Source: Hypericibacter terrae
GTDB lineage: Bacteria; Pseudomonadota; Alphaproteobacteria; Dongiales; Dongiaceae
DNA: 64,000 nucleotides
Reading direction: 5' to 3'
NCBI RefSeq assembly: GCF_008728855.1
Contig: NZ_CP042906.1
Span: 4,763,570 to 4,827,569 of the forward strand
In this document: positions 27,730 to 37,753 of the stretch, in pieces
How the letters are laid out: every line of letters begins with the position of its first letter
How positions within the stretch are numbered: position 1 is the stretch's first letter
Program-made: the position numbers and the translations under genes
Notes under the pieces: model-generated
What the model saw: only the letters and a program-made list of their open reading frames with translations
Told to the model about the DNA's origin: nothing
Databases searched by the model: none

Positions 27730-28472
27730 TGGGCGACGCCATGCTCGATATCCGGAACCTCAACAAGAAGTTCGGCGGCCTCGCCATCTTCTCCGATCTC
27801 AATCTGCAGGTCGGCAAGGGCGAGCTGCGCTGCATCATCGGCCCCAACGGCGCCGGCAAAACGACGCTCTTCAACCTCATCACGGGCCGGCTGCGCAGCG
27901 ATTCCGGCGAGATCCGCTTCGAGGATCGCGATATCTGCCGCCTGCCGGTCAACGAGATCGCCCGGCTCGGCATCGGCCGCAAATTCCAGGCGCCGTCCGT
28001 GTTCGAGGAAATGACCGTCTGGAACAACCTGATGGTTGCCGGCACCGGTCATCGGCGCGCGCATCGTCTTTTTTCCACCAAGACCGATGCGGGCCTTGCG
28101 GCACGCGCCGAGCGCGTGCTGGAGAGCGTCCGGCTGACCGCGCGCCGCGACGATCTCGCCGGGAGCCTGTCGCATGGGCAGAAGCAGTGGCTCGAGATCG
28201 GCATCGTCATGCTGAACGATCCGAGGCTCGTGCTGCTGGACGAGCCCACCGCCGGCATGACGGTATCGGAGACCGCCGAGACTGCCGATCTGATCCAGGA
28301 GGTCTTCAGGGACCGCACCGCCATCATCATCGAGCATGACATCAGCTTCGTGCGCCGGCTGGACAGCCGCGTCACCGTGCTCAATCGCGGCGGGGTGATG
28401 AAGGAAGGCAGCTTCGACGAGATCGCCGCCGACGCCGCCGTGCGCAAGGCCTATCTGGGCGAGGAGGCCTGA
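27729..28472 (+). CDS. urea/amide-type ABC importer ATPase 1 (UrtD/LivG type)
   Basis: 247 residues from ATG 27729, overlapping the permease stop. Walker A GPNGAGKTT (about 38-46), signature LSHGQKQWLEIG, Walker B LVLLDEPTAGM and an H-loop IIEHD are present. The LSHGQKQWLEIG version is typical of UrtD-like urea/amide ATPases rather than LivG leucine ATPases, which supports the substrate class. Ends at 28472, where the second ATPase starts (TGATG overlap). Confidence 0.93.
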   Translation: MGDAMLDIRNLNKKFGGLAIFSDLNLQVGKGELRCIIGPNGAGKTTLFNLITGRLRSDSGEIRFEDRDICRLPVNEIARLGIGRKFQAPSVFEEMTVWNNLMVAGTGHRRAHRLFSTKTDAGLAARAERVLESVRLTARRDDLAGSLSHGQKQWLEIGIVMLNDPRLVLLDEPTAGMTVSETAETADLIQEVFRDRTAIIIEHDISFVRRLDSRVTVLNRGGVMKEGSFDEIAADAAVRKAYLGEEA

Positions 28473-29215
28473 TGCTCCTCGAGCTCTCCCAGGTCGAGGT
28501 CGCCTACCGGCAGAGCCTGATCTGCCAGGGCGTCAGCCTGTCTGTCGATCGCAACGAGGTGGTCTGCCTGCTCGGCCGCAACGGCGTGGGCAAGACCACG
28601 CTGATGCGCAGCCTGATGGGCATCCTGCCCAACCGCGCCGGCAAGATCCTGTTCGACGGCCAGGACGTGACCAACCTGCCCAGCCATGAACGCGCCCGCC
28701 GGGGCATGGCCTATGTGCCGCAGGGCCGGCTCGTCTTCCCGCAATTGACCGTGGCGGAGAACCTGCGCGGCGGCACCCTCATCGGCGGGGATGCCGGCAA
28801 CCGGCGCCGCGGGTTCGGGCCGGTGGACGAAAGCGTATTCGCCTATTTTCCGATCCTGCGCGAAAGGCTGCACCAGCGCGCCGGCCTGCTCAGCGGCGGC
28901 GAGCAGCAGATGCTGGCGTTGGGCCGGGCGCTCGCGGCCAATCCCCGCCTCCTGCTGCTGGACGAGCCCTCGGAGGGCATTCAGCCCTCGATCGTGCAGC
29001 AGATCCGCGACATCATCGCCCGCATCGCGATCGAGCGGAGTCTCGCGGTCCTGCTGGTCGAGCAGAACCTCAAATTCGCGACCGGGGCCTCGACCCGCGG
29101 CTATGTCATGGACAAGGGCCAGATCGTGGCCGAGGGCAGCGTCGCCGAGCTTGCCAAGGACGCCGTCGTCTCGCAGCATCTGACCTTCGTCGAAGAGAAG
29201 CGCCAGCCCGCCTGA
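28472..29215 (+). CDS. urea/amide-type ABC importer ATPase 2 (UrtE/LivF type)
   Basis: 247 residues, partner of ATPase 1. Walker A GRNGVGKTT (about 34-42), signature LLSGGEQQMLALGRAL, Walker B LLLLDEPSEGIQPS (typical of the second ATPase in this family), and H-loop LVEQN. It hydrolyses ATP to drive uptake through permeases 1 and 2. The SDR gene follows after 18 bp, so the transporter and that enzyme are probably co-transcribed. Confidence 0.93.
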   Translation: MLLELSQVEVAYRQSLICQGVSLSVDRNEVVCLLGRNGVGKTTLMRSLMGILPNRAGKILFDGQDVTNLPSHERARRGMAYVPQGRLVFPQLTVAENLRGGTLIGGDAGNRRRGFGPVDESVFAYFPILRERLHQRAGLLSGGEQQMLALGRALAANPRLLLLDEPSEGIQPSIVQQIRDIIARIAIERSLAVLLVEQNLKFATGASTRGYVMDKGQIVAEGSVAELAKDAVVSQHLTFVEEKRQPA

Positions 29216-29233
29216 TACCCCCGGGGTGACTCC

Positions 29234-30061
29234 ATGAAACATGTCCTGATCACCGGCTGCTCGTCCGGCCTGGGCGAAGCCGCGGCGCTGCGGCTGGCCA
29301 AGGCCGGCTACCGCGTCACCGGCACGGTTCGCCGCCAGCCCGATGCCGACCGGCTCGCGGCCGCGGCCGGCCCCGATGCGAGCTGGATCTTGATGGATGT
29401 GACCGACGACCGGTCGGTGCGCGACGGGCTCGGCGGGCTGGTCGAGCGCCGCGGCGCGCCCGACGTGCTGGTCAATAATGTGGGCGTGCCCTGCCTGGGT
29501 TCGATGGAAGAGCTGCGAATCCCCGATTTCCGCGCCGCCATCGAGACCAACGTGATCGGGGCGCTGCGGGTCTATCAGGCCATCGCCCCCGCCATGCGCC
29601 GGCGCGGCGCCGGCCAGATCATAAATCTGAGTTCCTCGATCGGGGCCGCGGCCCTGCCGATCTATGGCGGCTATTGCGCCACCAAATTCGCGCTCGAGGC
29701 CATGAGCGAGGCGATGCGCTACGAGCTGGCGCCGTTCGGCGTGACGGTCAATGTCCTGCAGCCCGGCATCATCGCCACGCCCTTCCGCGCCAAGAAGCAG
29801 GTCCAGCGCGATGAGCGGATTCCGGCCAACTCGCCCTATGGCAACCGCCTGGACAATCCCTCGCCGCCGGATCTGCTGCGGCGGATCAGCACGCCGGACG
29901 AGGTGGCTGCGGCCCTGCAGCAGCTGATCGAGACGCCCGGCGGCGAGTTCCGCCGTGTCTGCGGGCGCGACGCCAAGGCCTTTCTGGAAGCGCGCCAAAC
30001 ACTCGATGACGGCGCCTTCGAACGCCTTCTGACGACCAAGGGCTACGCCGCCATCCCCTGA
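29234..30061 (+). CDS. short-chain dehydrogenase/reductase at the end of the amide-type transport operon
   Basis: 275 residues with the classical SDR frame: HVLITGCSSGLG (about 3-14), LMDVTDDRS, VNNVG in the NNAG position (Ala to Val), NLSSSIG and YCATKFALEAMSEA with the catalytic Tyr-x-x-x-Lys. A longer C-terminus (about 30 residues beyond usual) may form a substrate cap. It is cytoplasmic and presumably oxidises or reduces an intermediate from the imported solute. It ends 15 bp before the convergent amidohydrolase gene. Confidence 0.9.
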   Translation: MKHVLITGCSSGLGEAAALRLAKAGYRVTGTVRRQPDADRLAAAAGPDASWILMDVTDDRSVRDGLGGLVERRGAPDVLVNNVGVPCLGSMEELRIPDFRAAIETNVIGALRVYQAIAPAMRRRGAGQIINLSSSIGAAALPIYGGYCATKFALEAMSEAMRYELAPFGVTVNVLQPGIIATPFRAKKQVQRDERIPANSPYGNRLDNPSPPDLLRRISTPDEVAAALQQLIETPGGEFRRVCGRDAKAFLEARQTLDDGAFERLLTTKGYAAIP

Positions 30062-30076
30062 GGGTGCCGGACGCCT

Positions 30077-31354
30077 CTATTCCGCGACGGCGCGGCGCTG
30101 GCTCTGCGGCGCCTGGGGCGGTTTGTGATAGCGGCCGTCCTTCATGATCATGAGGAAGCGGTCGCGATCGAGGAAGAGCTGGAGATTCGCCAGCGGATCG
30201 CCGTCGATCAGCAGGAGGTCGGCCAGATAGCCCGGCTTGACCTGGCCCAGCTTCTCGACGCGATAGGCCTGGCCGCCATAGGCCGTGGCGGCGCGCAGGG
30301 CCTCCCAGGGCGCAAAGCCGAAATAATTCACGAAATGCTGGAGGTCGCGCGCATCGGTGCCGAGCGGGATCATCTTGAAGCCGTAGTCGCCGAAGGGCAG
30401 CACCTTGATGCCGGCGGCCCGCATCTTGACCATGTTCTCGATCGTGGCGTCGAATTCGCGCTTGTTGCCGATGCGCTCCGACATCTCCTGGGTGATGCCC
30501 CAGGGCTCGCCCTCGAAATGCATGTTGTAGCGCAGCCCGAAGGCGGGCGTGACGTAGTGCTTGTCCTTCACCTTCTCGAGCGCGGCGATGGTGACGTCGG
30601 TCACGAAGGTCGCGTGATAGATGAATTCGACTCCGTACTGGATGCATTGCGCGACCGAGCTGTCGGCATGGGCATGGGCCGCCAGGCGCTTGCCGAGATT
30701 GCTCGTGGTCTCGCAGATGGCCCGCACTTCCTCGTCGGTCATCGGATTGGTGATCGAGCCGACCTTGGGGTAGCAGAAGGAATCGCCGGAATTGTTGAAT
30801 TTGATCAGGTCCACGCCCTCGCGCACCATGGCGCGGACGATCTGGCGGAAACCGTCGGGGCTGTCGGCCACGAGGCCGTTGGCGGGAATCTGCCGGCCCC
30901 ACATATTGCCGTCGGCGAGCCCGCCCGAGACGGTGAGCTCGGGCGAGGTCGCGAGCAGGCGCGGGCCCGGAATGCGGCCCGCATTGATCTCCTCGCGCAG
31001 CACGATGTCGAGCCGGGGCTTGGCCGCCGCCCCGCTCACCACGGCGGTGAAGCCGTAATCGATGGCGGTCCTGGCGTTGTAGGACGCCTCCATCATGTTC
31101 TCTTCGACCGGCATGCGGCCGATCTCTTCGAGCGTCGTCACCGCCGGATAGCTCAGATGGCCATGGGTGTTGACGAAGCCCGGCATCAGCGTGGCACCGC
31201 CGCCATCGACGATCCGCTTGCCCTCCTGGGACAACCGCTCGCTGCCCTTGGCGACGGCATGGATGCGGTTGCCCTGGACCTCGACCTCGCCGGGATAGAG
31301 CCGCTCGCTCAGCCCGTCGAAGATCCGGACATTCGTGAAGACCGTGTTCTGCAT
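30077..31354 (-). CDS. metal-dependent amidohydrolase (imidazolonepropionase-like)
   Basis: 425 residues of the amidohydrolase superfamily. The metal site is visible as HGHLS after PGFVNT (about 62-68), Lys in LIKFNNSG, HAHAD and HAT for the other histidines, and Asp in GTDARD. The C-terminal small beta-domain ends with PGYLADLLLIDGDPL. Enzymes with this arrangement deaminate or open cyclic amides, or cleave dipeptides such as Xaa-Pro; the exact reaction is open. It is cytoplasmic. It sits downstream of the aldehyde dehydrogenase (gap 103 bp) in the LysR-linked cluster; the shared promoter block ties this cluster to the amide-type importer, so amide substrates would make sense. Confidence 0.88.
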   Translation of the reverse strand: MQNTVFTNVRIFDGLSERLYPGEVEVQGNRIHAVAKGSERLSQEGKRIVDGGGATLMPGFVNTHGHLSYPAVTTLEEIGRMPVEENMMEASYNARTAIDYGFTAVVSGAAAKPRLDIVLREEINAGRIPGPRLLATSPELTVSGGLADGNMWGRQIPANGLVADSPDGFRQIVRAMVREGVDLIKFNNSGDSFCYPKVGSITNPMTDEEVRAICETTSNLGKRLAAHAHADSSVAQCIQYGVEFIYHATFVTDVTIAALEKVKDKHYVTPAFGLRYNMHFEGEPWGITQEMSERIGNKREFDATIENMVKMRAAGIKVLPFGDYGFKMIPLGTDARDLQHFVNYFGFAPWEALRAATAYGGQAYRVEKLGQVKPGYLADLLLIDGDPLANLQLFLDRDRFLMIMKDGRYHKPPQAPQSQRRAVAE

Positions 31355-31457
31355 GGCTCCTCTCCCGCCCGCCGCGAACGGGCTATCGGGACTCTCCGGT
31401 CGGCCGCTCCCGGAAGCCTACACCGCGGGGGCCGCGCGCGCAGGCCCCGATTCCGGC

Positions 31458-32948
31458 TCAGTTGTAGTTGACCACCAGGAACTTGATGTCCGTCATCTCT
31501 TCCATCGCGAAACGGGTGCCCTCGCGCCCGAAGCCCGATTCCTTCCAGCCGCCGAAGGGCATGTTGTCGATGCGATAGATCGGCACGTCGTTGATCATGA
31601 GGCCGCCCACATCCCACTCCTCGAGCGCGCGCAACGCCGCTCGAAGGTCGTTGGTGAAGATGCCGCCCTGCAGCCCGTAGCGGCTGTCATTGGCCCGGCG
31701 CACACCCTCCTCGATCGAATCGATCGGACTCAGGGTCATGACCGGGCCGAAAATTTCCTCGCGCTCCACCAGCATGTCCGGCTTGGTCCCTTCGAGGATG
31801 GTAGGCGTGATGACGTTGCCCTGGCGCTCGCCGCCGGCGATGACCCTGGCGCCGCCTTCGCGCGCGGCCTTGATCCAGCTCTCGATCCGGTCGGCCGACC
31901 GGCTGTCGATCACCGGGCCGACATCCATCCCCTCCTGCAGCGGGTTGCCCACCTTGCAGGCCGCGATCCGCTCCAAGAGCTTGGCCTTGAAGGCGTCATA
32001 GACCGGGCGCTGCACCATGATGCGCTGCACCCCGATGCAATACTGCCCGCCATAGACCACGCCGCCGCGCACGCAACGCGCCGCGGCGAATCCCAGATCG
32101 GCATCGGCGCCGACGATGACGGCGCCGTTGCCGCCCAGCTCGAGCGCGACCTTCTTGCGGCCGGCGATCGATTTGATATGCCAGCCGACCTTGGCGCTGC
32201 CGGTGAAGGTCACCATGGCGTAGCGCTCGTCCTTCACCATCGTTTCGGCCAGCGCCACCGGACAATGGACGACGGAGACGGCGCCCTTGGGCAGACCCGC
32301 CTCCTCGAGCGCGTCCACCAGCTTCAGCGAGGTGAGCGGCGTCTGCGGCGCCGGCTTGATCACCACGCTGTTGCCGACCGCGATCGCCGGCGCCACCTTA
32401 TGCACCACCAGATTGAGCGGAAAGTTGAACGGCGCGATCGCGAGGATCGGACCGATCGGATAGCGTCGCGCCAGCCCCAGGCGCCGGCGCAGGCCCGCGA
32501 GCTGCTCCAGGTCGGCCTGGGCCAGGTCGAGCGCACCGCCGTCGCTGCGGGTGCTCTGATATTCGAACACGCTGCCATCGACATCGAGCGGAATCTCGGC
32601 ACCCGAGAACGACCTCGCCTCGGCCGCGGCGTTGCGCAGATTGAAGACAGCACGCGAAACCTCGCCGCGCGCGTCATAGAGCGGCTTGCCCGCCTCCTGC
32701 GCGATGAGGCGCGCGAATTCTTCCTTGCGGCCGCGGATGATCTCGGCGGTGCCCTCCAGAATGTCGGCCCGCACGAAGCGCGGCAGCCGGCGCATGGTCT
32801 GGAAGCTCTTCCCGGCCTGCAGGATGGCGGCCTCGACCTCGGCCTCCCCGGCGACCGGCATCTGCCCGACCTCGCTGCCGTCGAAGGGCGAGCGGATGCT
32901 CTCGACGGGCGTCCCTGTTCGGGCGTCTGGCGCGCGATGCTGATTCAT
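31458..32948 (-). CDS. NAD(P)-dependent aldehyde dehydrogenase
   Basis: 496 residues from ATG 32948; an in-frame ATG at 32993 is possible, and neither has a clear ribosome site. Family marks are IAPFNFPLNL (about 157-166), KPAPQTPLT, FTGSAKVG, the general base in VALELGGN, the catalytic Cys in GGQYCIGVQR, EEIFGPV and a C-terminal PFGGWKESGFGREG. It oxidises an aldehyde to the acid in the cytoplasm. It is the first gene after the promoter block at 33113-33155, followed by the amidohydrolase, with LysR just upstream on the same strand. The substrate is probably an intermediate in the pathway of the amide-type importer. Confidence 0.92.
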   Translation of the reverse strand: MNQHRAPDARTGTPVESIRSPFDGSEVGQMPVAGEAEVEAAILQAGKSFQTMRRLPRFVRADILEGTAEIIRGRKEEFARLIAQEAGKPLYDARGEVSRAVFNLRNAAAEARSFSGAEIPLDVDGSVFEYQSTRSDGGALDLAQADLEQLAGLRRRLGLARRYPIGPILAIAPFNFPLNLVVHKVAPAIAVGNSVVIKPAPQTPLTSLKLVDALEEAGLPKGAVSVVHCPVALAETMVKDERYAMVTFTGSAKVGWHIKSIAGRKKVALELGGNGAVIVGADADLGFAAARCVRGGVVYGGQYCIGVQRIMVQRPVYDAFKAKLLERIAACKVGNPLQEGMDVGPVIDSRSADRIESWIKAAREGGARVIAGGERQGNVITPTILEGTKPDMLVEREEIFGPVMTLSPIDSIEEGVRRANDSRYGLQGGIFTNDLRAALRALEEWDVGGLMINDVPIYRIDNMPFGGWKESGFGREGTRFAMEEMTDIKFLVVNYN

Positions 32949-33112
32949 GGGCGTGACTTGGGTCCGTGATGGGGCCGGGGAAAATCGAGCCATAGAAAAA
33001 GAGGGGCCGGCGCACCGCGGCGACTGCCTTCCGTCGGGGCTTCAGGCAGCCGCGGGTTTGGAATGCCGCTCCGGCCCCTGGCGAAAACCCTAGGGCCGCC
33101 GCCGGTGATGCC

Positions 33113-33155
33113 ACAAGCGCAATTTCCAGAATATGGCGTTGCCGAAATGAGAACG
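33113..33155 (-). promoter_or_regulatory. shared 43-bp promoter block, copy 2 (LysR-type site)
   Basis: Read on the minus strand this repeats the 20-base and 12-base stretches of 23380-23422 with the same 11-base spacer length. It contains GTT-N11-AAC. Its upstream edge lies 207 bases before the aldehyde dehydrogenase ATG at 32948, close to the 201 bases of copy 1, and it lies between the LysR gene and that enzyme. Confidence 0.85.
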
Positions 33156-33187
33156 CCGGCGGCACCCGGCCGCCGGCCGCCGAGCCG

Positions 33188-34087
33188 CTATTTCAGCAGG
33201 CGCAGCGCCTTCTTCAGAACCTCGAGGAACTCCTCCGCCGGAATCGGCAATTGCCGCCCCTTATGGACGACGATCTCGGCATTGACGTTGCGCGCGGGCG
33301 GGTCGGCGAGCGGCACGCCCGCCACGCGGCCGCCGGCGATCTCGCCCTTGATGGCGAAGAAGGGTAGGAAGGCGACGCCGAGATCGAGGCGCGCGAAGCT
33401 GACCAGCATCTGGATCGAATCAGTGGTGAGGACCGGCTCGATACGGATCTGCGAGGATCGCTGGATCTGGTCCACCAGCTGGCGGATGCCGAAGGAGCTG
33501 TCCGGCAGCGCGATCGGATAGCCTTTCAGCTCGGCGAGCCTGACCTGCTTCTTGCCGGCAATCGGGTGATGAGGGCCCACGGCCGCATAGAGTCGCTGCG
33601 GCTGGGTGGCGACCAGCTCGATATCGGGATGATAGGGCGCGTTGAAGGCGAGGCCGAGATCGGCATCGTCGTTGAGAATGGTGTCGACCACGCCCTGGCT
33701 GCCGCGCACCAGCACCGTGACGCTGACCGACGGGTAACGGAGCCGGAAATCGCGGATCACCTGAGGCAGGATGTCGATGATCCCCGCCTCGACCGTGCAG
33801 ATCTTGATGGTGCCGCGGCGCAACGCCCGCAGGTCGTCGATCTCGGAGCGGATGCGGTCGAGATTGAGCATCGTCTGCTGGGCGTATTTCGCCAGGATCT
33901 GGCCGGCGTCCGTCAGCCGCACCCCGCGCGGATGGCGGTCGAACAGCGACACACCCAGCTCTTCCTCGAGATTCTTGATCTGGCGGCTGACGGCCGACTG
34001 CGCCACATGCAGCGATTCCGCGGCCTTGCGGATCGAGCGCGTCTGGGCGACGGCGTAGAAATAGCGGAGATGGCTGAGATGGAACAA
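33188..34087 (-). CDS. LysR-family transcriptional regulator
   Basis: 299 residues, the usual LysR length. The N-terminal winged helix-turn-helix is clear: LRYFYAVAQTRSIRKAAESLH, then VAQSAVSRQIKNLEEELG, and LFDRHPRGVRLTDAG (about 7-65). The C-terminal effector domain (about 90-290) shows GTIKICTVEAGII and DLGVAFLPFFAI. It is likely the activator acting on the T-N11-A blocks at 33113-33155 and 23380-23422; the effector is probably the transported compound or a metabolite. It ends 33 bp from block copy 2. Confidence 0.93.
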   Translation of the reverse strand: MFHLSHLRYFYAVAQTRSIRKAAESLHVAQSAVSRQIKNLEEELGVSLFDRHPRGVRLTDAGQILAKYAQQTMLNLDRIRSEIDDLRALRRGTIKICTVEAGIIDILPQVIRDFRLRYPSVSVTVLVRGSQGVVDTILNDDADLGLAFNAPYHPDIELVATQPQRLYAAVGPHHPIAGKKQVRLAELKGYPIALPDSSFGIRQLVDQIQRSSQIRIEPVLTTDSIQMLVSFARLDLGVAFLPFFAIKGEIAGGRVAGVPLADPPARNVNAEIVVHKGRQLPIPAEEFLEVLKKALRLLK

Positions 34088-34193
34088 GGAGGGCCGGGAC
34101 GCTGCGAGGGAGGCGGATAAGAGCCTGGGGACGCCTGTCCCCTGCCCTCACACTAGCCGGGATCTTCGCACGCAGCCAATCCGCCTGTTCCGG

Positions 34194-35207
34194 CTACCCG
34201 AACCGCCGCAGATAGTCCTGCGCCAGCCGACAGGACCCGGCAGTGAAGCCGGCACCCAGTCCTTGCGCGAATTCGAGATGCCGTCGCGTGCCCAGCCAGG
34301 CCACCTCGAGCAGCCGGCGCAACATGATGAAAGTCGGAATCTCGTCCTCGATCTCGCGCTGGAGCGGCATGACCTTGCGATAGCCCTTGAGCCAGGCGGC
34401 GATGAGGGCTGGGACCGTCGGCTCTTCCTCCAGGAAGCTCAAGGCCGTGGCCAGGTCGTAGATGTACCAGCAGAGCCCGCAATCGTCGAAATCGATCACC
34501 TTGGTGACGTCGTTCTCGACCAGGATGTTGGCGACCCGCATATCGGCATGGATCAAGCCGAAATATTCGCGCGCCGTGCCGATGCGCTCGAGCCGGCGCT
34601 TCAGCACACCCGCCAGCCGCGTCAGGATCTTGAGGGCCTCCGGATCGACACCCATGCCATCCTGCCAGCGGCCCCACAACGGATGGGCGCCGATGGCGGC
34701 GTCGAAGTCCCACGCATGGCGCGTGAAGGTCCTCGGCACTGTCCAGGCGCGGGCATGACGGTGCATCCGCGCGGTGATCTCGCCCAGCCGCTCGAAATTG
34801 TCGATCAACGTTTCCGGGGGCGGCTCCGCGCCGGTGAGGAAGCTGAATATCACCGCATGGCGCGGCTTGTCGAGATCGGGCGCCGACAGGAGCTGGACCA
34901 GGCTGCCATCCCTGGCCGGAATCGGCTCCGGCGCGATGACGCCGGCATCGCGCCGCAGTGCCTGCATCCACATCAGCTCCGAGGCGATCGACGGCGCCGA
35001 ATGATAGCTCAGATTCTGCGAATGGACCCGCAAGACCACCGGTTCCGGGCGCGCCGGATCGCGCACCAGGAACATGGTGTTCTCCGACTGATGCAGCAGC
35101 GACACGACGGTCCGCTCGGAGACGTCATAGCGGCGCATCAGCCCCTGCGCTTCGCGATGCAGGGCGTCGTAGAGGGGGCGAGGTAAGCCTGAAGAGTCGG
35201 GATCCAT
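34194..35207 (-). CDS. APH-fold (aminoglycoside-phosphotransferase-like) small-molecule kinase
   Basis: 337 residues from ATG 35207, chosen because GGAG lies eight bases upstream; longer in-frame extensions lack similarity. The APH-fold catalytic site is intact: LIHADMRVANIL (His220, Asp222, Asn227) and VIDFDDCG (Asp239, Asp241). Such kinases phosphorylate hydroxyls of small molecules, including homoserine, hydroxylysine and choline-like compounds. It begins 23 bp after the LivF-type gene, making it the last gene of the branched-chain-type importer operon. With an aminotransferase-class protein in the nearby DeoR-linked operon, a kinase/phospholyase route for an amino alcohol is conceivable; this is inference. 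Confidence 0.85.
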   Translation of the reverse strand: MDPDSSGLPRPLYDALHREAQGLMRRYDVSERTVVSLLHQSENTMFLVRDPARPEPVVLRVHSQNLSYHSAPSIASELMWMQALRRDAGVIAPEPIPARDGSLVQLLSAPDLDKPRHAVIFSFLTGAEPPPETLIDNFERLGEITARMHRHARAWTVPRTFTRHAWDFDAAIGAHPLWGRWQDGMGVDPEALKILTRLAGVLKRRLERIGTAREYFGLIHADMRVANILVENDVTKVIDFDDCGLCWYIYDLATALSFLEEEPTVPALIAAWLKGYRKVMPLQREIEDEIPTFIMLRRLLEVAWLGTRRHLEFAQGLGAGFTAGSCRLAQDYLRRFG

Positions 35208-35230
35208 CACGACATCTCCATCATCGAGGT

Positions 35231-35960
35231 CTAGGCCGGGGATGCCGGCGCCGAGACAGCGGTCGCCAGGCCGAGATAAGCGGTTCGCACATTGGGGTTG
35301 TCGAGAAGATCGCGACCCCTGCCCTGCAGCACGATCCGGCCGCGATCGAGCACATAGGCGCGGTCGGCGAGCCGCAGCGCCATCCGCGCATTCTGCTCGA
35401 CCAGGATGATGGTGCGCCCCGCCGCCCGCAACTCCGTGAGCACCCGCACGATCTCCTGGCACATCACCGGCGAGAGGCCGAGCGAGGGCTCGTCCAGCAC
35501 CAGCAATTTGGGATTGCCCATCAACGCCCGGCCGATCGCCAGCATCTGCTGCTCGCCGCCGCTCATCGAGCCTGCAAGTTGATGCTGCCGGCGGCGAAGC
35601 ACGGGGAAGCGCTCAAACACCGTCTCGAGATTGCGCCTGAAGGAGGCTTTGTCGCGGTTGAGATAGCCGCCCATCTCGAGATTCTCAGGAACCGTCATAA
35701 AAGGGAAGATCCCGCGGCCTTCGGGGACATGGGCCAGCCCGAGGCCGGCGATGCGATGGGCCGGCAAACCCTGGATCGCTTGCCCCTCCAACAACACCGA
35801 GCCGGAACGAGCGCGCTTGAGGCCCGTCAAGGTCCGCAAGGTCGTGGTCTTGCCAGCCCCGTTCGCGCCGATGAGGCTGACGATCTCGCCCTTTTTGATC
35901 TCGAAGGAAATGCCGCGCACGACCTCCGTCTTGTCGTAATCGACGATGAGATCGCGCACC

Positions 35961-35968
<8 letters not shown>
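35231..35968 (-). CDS. branched-chain-type ABC importer ATPase (LivF type)
   Basis: 245 residues with Walker A GANGAGKTT (about 33-41), signature SMSGGEQQMLAIGRAL, Walker B LLVLDEPSLGLSP and H-loop LVEQN, the LivF pattern. It pairs with the LivG-type ATPase, whose stop it overlaps by eight bases. It belongs to the minus-strand operon SBP-permease-permease-ATPase-ATPase-kinase. Confidence 0.93.
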
Positions 35969-36742
<774 letters not shown>

Positions 36743-36746
<4 letters not shown>

Positions 36747-37753
36747 GAGGCGTCTCGCTTCAGGAGGCCGATCCAACCACGCAACCGTCCGACCAGGGAT
36801 TCGATCCCGCCCGGCACGAAGATCAGGAAGAAGATCAGAACCACGCCGAAGATCAGCGGGCGCCACTCCAACAGAGGGCGGGTGAGCTCGAACACGAAGG
36901 TCATGGCGAGGAGGCCCACCATGGCGCCCCAGAAGCTCTGCGTGCCACCCACCACCACCCAGATGATCAGATAGAGCATGGTGATGAGGTCGAAATTCTT
37001 GGGATCGATGGCGCCCATGCGGTGGGCCAGCATCGCTCCCGCCACGCCGGCGAAGCCGCTGCCGATCATGAAGGCCGAGCGGCGATAATGGGTCACGTCG
37101 ATGCCGACGCATTCCGCCAGCGCCGGATCGGAATAGAGCGCCTTCCAGGTCATGCCGAGCCGCGAGCGGTCGAGCAGATACATGATGCCGACGCAGACGA
37201 AGGCGACGAAGAGCGCGAAGAAGTAGTAGGGGATGGTCTCGAACAGCGAGTGGCCGAAGAGCTCGCCTTCAGGGATGTTGATGATGCCCCGGATCCCGCC
37301 GAACGGCACGTCGAGCCGGATCCAGAACAGGCGCAGCAATTCGCCCAGCGCGAAGGAGGCGATGAAATAGCCGAAGGCGCGCGTACGCAGCAGGGGCACA
37401 CTGATGAGGCCGGCGACGGCCGCTGCGACGAAGCCCGCCAGGGGCACGGTCAGCCAGACCGGCAGGTCGAGCCCCTTGGCCATGAGCGCCGCCGAATAGC
37501 CGCCCGCCCCCATCATCACCACATGCGCCAGGCCCCAATCGCCGGTGGTGGTGATCAGGCGATAGCTGACGACCAGCACCAGGTTCATCAGAAAGAGGAT
37601 AATGAGCTCGGTCTGGTAGGTCGGCAGGACGAAGGGCGCGGCGAAGGCCAGGATCGCCGTCACGGCCGCCAGCAGCAGCGGCCAATGGCGGACATTGCGC
37701 CGTGCCGCAGGTCGTGCCGTCGCTCGAGCCGCCAGGCGTTCCACTGCCATCAC
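36743..37753 (-). CDS. branched-chain-type ABC importer permease (LivM type)
   Basis: 336-residue inner-membrane subunit. A basic N-terminal tail is followed by helices from about residue 28. The LivM pattern includes TGDWGLAHVVMMGAGGYSA in shortened form, TWKALYSDPALAECVGIDV as the coupling loop and a C-terminal FVPGGIESLVGRL. The first codons overlap the end of the LivH-type gene by four bases; the ATG at 37750 could also serve as start. Confidence 0.92.

Noticed and set aside
34127-34142. Hairpin GGGGAC-N4-GTCCCC after the kinase gene, considered as a terminator
   Set aside because: The stem is only six pairs and has no U-run on the relevant strand, so it is not listed as a feature.
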